6,234 bases of DNA from assembly GCA_022708385.1 (NCBI GenBank), contig JAKIYU010000157.1:1-6234 (forward strand). The letters run 5' to 3'. The DNA comes from Bacteroidota bacterium (lineage in GTDB: Bacteria > Bacteroidota > Bacteroidia > Bacteroidales > PXBB01). The notes below the pieces were generated by a model. That model was not told the origin of the DNA and searched no databases. It worked only from the letters and a program-made list of their open reading frames with translations. Numbering within the stretch: the stretch's first letter is position 1; each line of letters opens with the position of its first letter. The position numbers and the translations under genes were made by a program. Positions 1 to 4,400 of this stretch are shown here, piece by piece.

Positions 1-1284
1 GGAGCAAATACTGACATTCTCTGTAAAATTATATTTCGGATAGACAGTTAGGTTTAATTTATAAACACTGTCGCAACCATTTTCCGAATAAAAGGGATTA
101 TAGAAAGTACCCTGAGTAGTGTAGGAGTTGTTACGCCACAAATAGGCTTGTCCCTGGCATATACTAGCATTTGTTTCGAAAAGGTAAACGGGGTAATTGT
201 TTAATATAAGCCGGTAAACTGTATCGCAAGCACCCGGAACATTAACTGTATCATAATAAGTACCCGGAAGAGTATATTGATGGTTACGCCATAACACACT
301 GCTGCCGCTACATACTGTTTGCTGCTCGCTTATCAGATAAATAGTATCCACAGAAAGTATAAGGGTATATACACTATCGCAACCATGAGCAGTCAAATAG
401 CTTTCGTTGTATGTCCCTGTCGTGTTATAAAGATTGTTGCGCCAGTAATAACTTCCTCCTGTACATATCTGCATATCTTCGACAAAATGAAATGCCGGAA
501 AACTGAAAAGATTAAGCATGTAAATACTATCGCAACCATTATGAGCCGTCAGACTATCGTAGTAAATACCATGAGAGTTATAGTAATGTCCACGCCAGAA
601 GTATATATCACCTTCACATATCGTATCATAGGTTGTAAATAAGAAGGAAGGTTTAACAAAAAGATGAAGTACATAATTGCTGTCGCATCCCCCGGAAATT
701 TGGTGATTGTCGTAATAAACTCCTGACGAGGTGTACGACTGGTTATGCCAGATATAAGCTGTTCCCTGGCAAATTGTATCGTAAGTAGTATAATGATAAT
801 CCGGATACACCATAAGGTTAAGGGTATATGCGCTGTCGCATCCAGATTGAGTCTGGTAAGAATCGCTATAGGTTCCTGTTGAATTATAATACTGTCCGTG
901 CCATAAATAGGAGGTTCCTGAACACACCTGAGCATTCGTGGTAAAATTATAGGTAGGTTTGACATATAATATCAGGATATACACACTATCGCAACCTGCT
1001 GTGGTTAAAAGACTATCAAAGAAAATTCCTTCTGATTCATAATTGTTACCACGCCATAAAAAAGTATCTCCCTGGCATATATTGATGATATCGTAGAATT
1101 CATATCTTGGATTTTTAGAAAGATGAAGAACAAATACGCTATCGCATCCTTGTTGGGTCAACAGGCTGTCGTAATAGGTACCGGCATTAAAATACTGATG
1201 CCCGCGCCAGGTATAATCTTCGTATTGACAAACTGAGATATTATCCTCAAAAAGATATGACGGTTTAAAGTTCAGTTGCAGTTG
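1..1284 (-). pseudogene. Downstream remainder of the same repeat protein, in frame after the TAG
   Basis: After the TAG at 1285-1287 the same reading frame stays open for 428 codons to the window edge. It encodes the last ten residues of repeat unit 10, complete units 11 to 18 and the first ten residues of unit 19. Every unit keeps the 51-residue length, Cys9, Trp16, Gly25, Cys37 and Asp38, so this stretch has been under protein-level selection. There is no start codon close behind the TAG. The first in-frame Met is the codon at 811-813, about 157 codons downstream and inside unit 13, so independent translation is unlikely. If the TAG is a base-call error or is read through, this is simply the continuation of the CDS at 1285-6234. 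If it is genuine, this is a decaying 3' part of a broken gene. The array runs off the window, so the C-terminal domain is unseen. Confidence 0.8.
1102..1254 (-). repeat. Repeat unit 11, first unit after the TAG, lacking Gly11
   Basis: This complete unit has Cys9, Trp16, Gly25, YYDSL and GCDSVF in register. The residue after Cys-Gln is Tyr (VCQYEDY), where every other complete unit has Gly at position 11. Apart from that it is a typical unit, which shows that coding constraint continued past the stop. Confidence 0.88.
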
Positions 1285-1407
1285 CTAAACACTATCGCAA
1301 CCAAGAACTGTAGTAAGGCTGTCCCAATAATACCCGGCCTGATAGCAAGCCTGTCCGCGCCAGTAGAAAGTATCACCGGAACAAATCAGCATTTGTTCTT
1401 CAAACAG
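1255..1407 (-). repeat. Repeat unit 10, carrying an extra Cys and the TAG
   Basis: Cys9, Gly11, Trp16, Gly25 and GCDSV are intact. Position 21, usually Tyr, is Cys (WRGQAC). Position 28, usually Tyr, is Trp (YYWDSL). Position 41 is the TAG stop. The ten residues after the stop (QLQLNFKPSY) still fit the pattern of the unit's last strand, so the frame is unbroken. Confidence 0.9.
1285..1287 (-). other. In-frame TAG stop at a conserved Tyr column of repeat unit 10
   Basis: The codons read GGT TGC GAT AGT GTT TAG CAA CTG, where the repeat pattern calls for G C D S V Y x L. Unit position 41 is Tyr in most other units and Phe in units 4 and 11; unit 1 has Val. A single third-base change from TAT or TAC explains the TAG. 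It is the only stop among 2078 codons in this frame. Confidence 0.95.
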
Positions 1408-4400
1408 GTATGACTGATTGAAATATAAATTTAGAACATAAACACTGTCGCAGCCATTAGCTGTTTGTAATGAATCGTAATAGGTGCCGGCGTTGTTGTA
1501 TAAATGCCCATGCCACAAATAGTTATCGCCGTCGCAAATGGTTTTATATTCAGTAAATTCATATTTAGGGTATAATGTCAGATGTAATACATATACGCTG
1601 TCGCAACCGTAAATTGTATGAAGGCTATCGTAATAAGTTCCATCGGTAAAATACACTTTTCCATGCCAGTTAAGGGATGAGCCTTGACAAATACTTATAT
1701 TCTCAACAAATTCATAGTGTGTATTTATAAGTAAATGAAGCACATACACACTGTCGCAACCCATTGTGGTTAACAAACTGTCGTAATAATAGCCCGACAC
1801 CTTGTAATAATGATTACGCCACAACAAGCTATCGCCAAGACAAATATTTTCTGTTTGCAGAAATTCATACTTTGGATTAATGAATAAGTTGAGTTTATAA
1901 ACGCTGTCGCATCCAGCAAATGTAATCAAACTGTCGTAATAAACCCCTTGTGCATTGTAAATATGTCCGCGCCAACTATATGAAGTTCCCTGACATATAT
2001 GGGCTGTTTGTTCAATAAGATACTTGCTGCTTGACATTAAGTGAAGTGCATAAATACTATCGCAACCATTAACAGTCAGCAAGCTGTCGTAATAAATACC
2101 TGACTGCGAATAAATGTGATTTCTCCATGAATAAGTTTCTCCCTGGCAAATGGTATCAAATTGATTAAAAAGATATTTCGGGTTTACTGTCAGCGTAAGC
2201 TGGAAGATAGTATCACATCCTTGTTGCACCTGTATTGTGTCGTAATAAACACCGGGAATACTGCATGTTTTATTGTGCCACATATAAATGCTGCCCTGGC
2301 AAATTTGATGTAATTCTGTAATTTTTATTTCATTTATCTGGGTCAGATGCAGGATATAAACGCTGTCGCAACCTGAAAATGTAACAAGGGAATCGTAATA
2401 TATACCGGGCTGGGTATATGTATTGTTATGCCAGTTATAAAGCGCCCCCTGACACAACGAGTCGTACTGCACAAAAGTATAAACCGGATTAGTGGTTAAA
2501 TGCAATACATAAACGCTGTCGCAACCCATCATAGTCTGTAATGAATCATAATAAGTACCGGCCTGTGTAAAGGAATAATTTCGCCACAGATAGGTGTCAC
2601 CACTGCAGATACTGCCTGTAGTTTCCGACATAAAAGAAGGGTTGACATATAATGTTAAATGTACCAGTGAATCACATCCTTCGGGAGATAATAAATGTGC
2701 GTCATAATTTCCAGGTGTTGTAAGTTTGAGTGTTCCTATATAAAGGGTGTCGCCACTGCAAATAGTAGCAGTATCAAAGGACTCAATAGTTCTCAACTCA
2801 AATAAAGCAGTAACACTGAAAGAATGATTTACTGACACATCATAACGCGGATTATCTGTTCTCCCATCACTCCACTGCTTAAACTGATAGCATGGTTCAG
2901 CCACAGCCAACACAGGGATGGTGTTCGTACCTGCCATGACCTGTTGGATAGGCATTCCAGCTATATGTCCCCCTTGACCATTCAAATAACTCACAGTATA
3001 GATGTTTCCCGATACAAAGCAAAAAGCAAGCGGGTAATTTTCATATACTGTATCCGTATTATTTACTGAAAGCAGCGTGCCCTGTGCAGCGGAGTTATTA
3101 GTATTGACAAACAATGTATAGCAGTCGGGCGAATTAACAGAGCGTACCGAAAACCAGCCTTTTGATAATTGAATGGCCATAGGCATTTGGATTCCAAACT
3201 CATATATCTGAAAACCATTACCAAAAGTTGAATAGGTTGAATCCGGCACTACCTGTACTATAAATGAAGCTGCCTGTGAGGCTGGTTTACCACCATTATC
3301 ATGGTAAAAGGTTACTTCGAGAAAAGTTGGATTATTAAAGCAGCCACCAAATGTTGAAGGGTTTATTTCAGCACCCCAGATATGTAAACCATTAAAGGCA
3401 GAAGGAATATTATCAAAACTTTGAATTATCCTTGTATTCATTTCCTGGGCAGACCATAAAATACTTTGAACAGGGTGAGGTTCCTGTCCGTATAAGCTTC
3501 CCTGTGGGCAAATATAATCCGATTTTATGCTATAAGGGCCTGTCCACAGGCTTGTATCGCCATCACCGCAAACTGCTCTCACATAAAAATCATAATATGT
3601 ATTAGGTATTATGGAATTCAGAATCACAGATGTGGAATCGATATATTGCATTTGACCGTTGCCATGTATAAAATTTTGAGTACCCCATTCTATTTGCCAC
3701 TGAGTAGCATTTCCATTTTCATTCCACGACATCAGAACATCGCTTGTTGAAATATAAGTGGCAATGATGGGTGTTGGTGCAGGGCAGTCTTCGACAAGCT
3801 CGAGTGACACATTATCTATTGAAATATACTGACCATTGCCCCCTGAAGCATTACCATGTCTGAAAACAATATACTTGTCATTCCCGCTGTAGGTATCGAA
3901 CTGGACATTGTATAACTGATAGGTTTCTGTCAGTTGAATTTTTCTGAATAAAGTAAAACCTGTTGTATCGCTTGGCGAAGGCAATGTACCTAAAATCAAT
4001 TCAGTATTATTAGAATTGGAGTGAGCATAAAACTTCAACTGATAGTTACTGACATCATCAACCTGAGGCATAATAGCCAATACGGCAGCAGAATTGTCAT
4101 AGGTATTTCCATTCCATAAAAGCAATGATTTGGGTGCTGAATAATACATATCTGTATTCACTTCAGTTTTTCTTAAGTAAGCGGCATCCACAATGCGCTG
4201 CCAGCAATCAGGCATGAATCCGGAAGGCACATCATCGAAATTTTCGGTAAACGGAGAAGTGCTTGTAGTGCATCTGGTTCGAAATGCTACAGGCCCTACC
4301 CAGACCCCGGTTTTTCCTCCCCCACAATCGGACTGGACAAGAAAATTATAATAGGTATCAGGTTGTAAACCATTATATGACCATTGTGGTGAAACATTAA

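Larger units (their letters stand above)
1..2784 (-). repeat. Tandem array of 51-residue (153 bp) Cys-pair repeats, 18 complete units plus a partial one
   Basis: Units in reading order occupy 2784-2632 (unit 1), 2631-2479, 2478-2326, 2325-2173, 2172-2020, 2019-1867, 1866-1714, 1713-1561, 1560-1408, 1407-1255 (unit 10), 1254-1102, 1101-949, 948-796, 795-643, 642-490, 489-337, 336-184 and 183-31 (unit 18); 30-1 begins unit 19. The pattern by unit position is aromatic 2, Ile/Val/Leu-Cys at 8-9, Gly11, Trp16, Arg/His at 17, Gly/Asn at 18, Tyr21, Gly25, YYDSL around 27-31, GCDSVY at 36-41, alternating Leu at 43 and 45, and aromatic 51. Cys9, Cys37 and Asp38 are invariant in all 18 complete units. 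Spacing between successive GC motifs is 153 bp every time, with no insertion or deletion. At DNA level the units are clearly diverged. This unit type is familiar from large secreted Bacteroidota proteins. A small beta fold pinned by a Cys9-Cys37 disulfide, stacked into a stalk, is my inference. Confidence 0.95.

Noticed and set aside
319..642. Plus-strand open frame of 107 codons
   Set aside because: It lies antisense to repeat units 15-17 of the long frame. Its Cys/Ile-rich product has no domain pattern, and its length follows from the repeat codon bias on the other strand.
549..965. Minus-strand open frame of 138 codons in a different frame
   Set aside because: It overlaps units 12-15, whose conserved Cys, Trp and Gly residues are in the main frame, so it is a shadow frame.
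1279..1287. Programmed stop readthrough or a reassigned TAG codon (the context TAG CAA CTG partly resembles a viral readthrough signal)
   Set aside because: CAA CTG is just the normal Q-L of the repeat (unit 4 also has Gln after the aromatic). A reassigned TAG should appear more than once in 2078 codons of a Tyr-rich protein. A point change or base error is simpler.
1..2784. Regularly spaced short motif (ctgtcgcaacc and variants) that could suggest a CRISPR array or DNA-level satellite
   Set aside because: The 153 bp period is far too long for a CRISPR, the motif varies by synonymous changes, and it encodes the conserved GCDS protein motif in one continuous frame.
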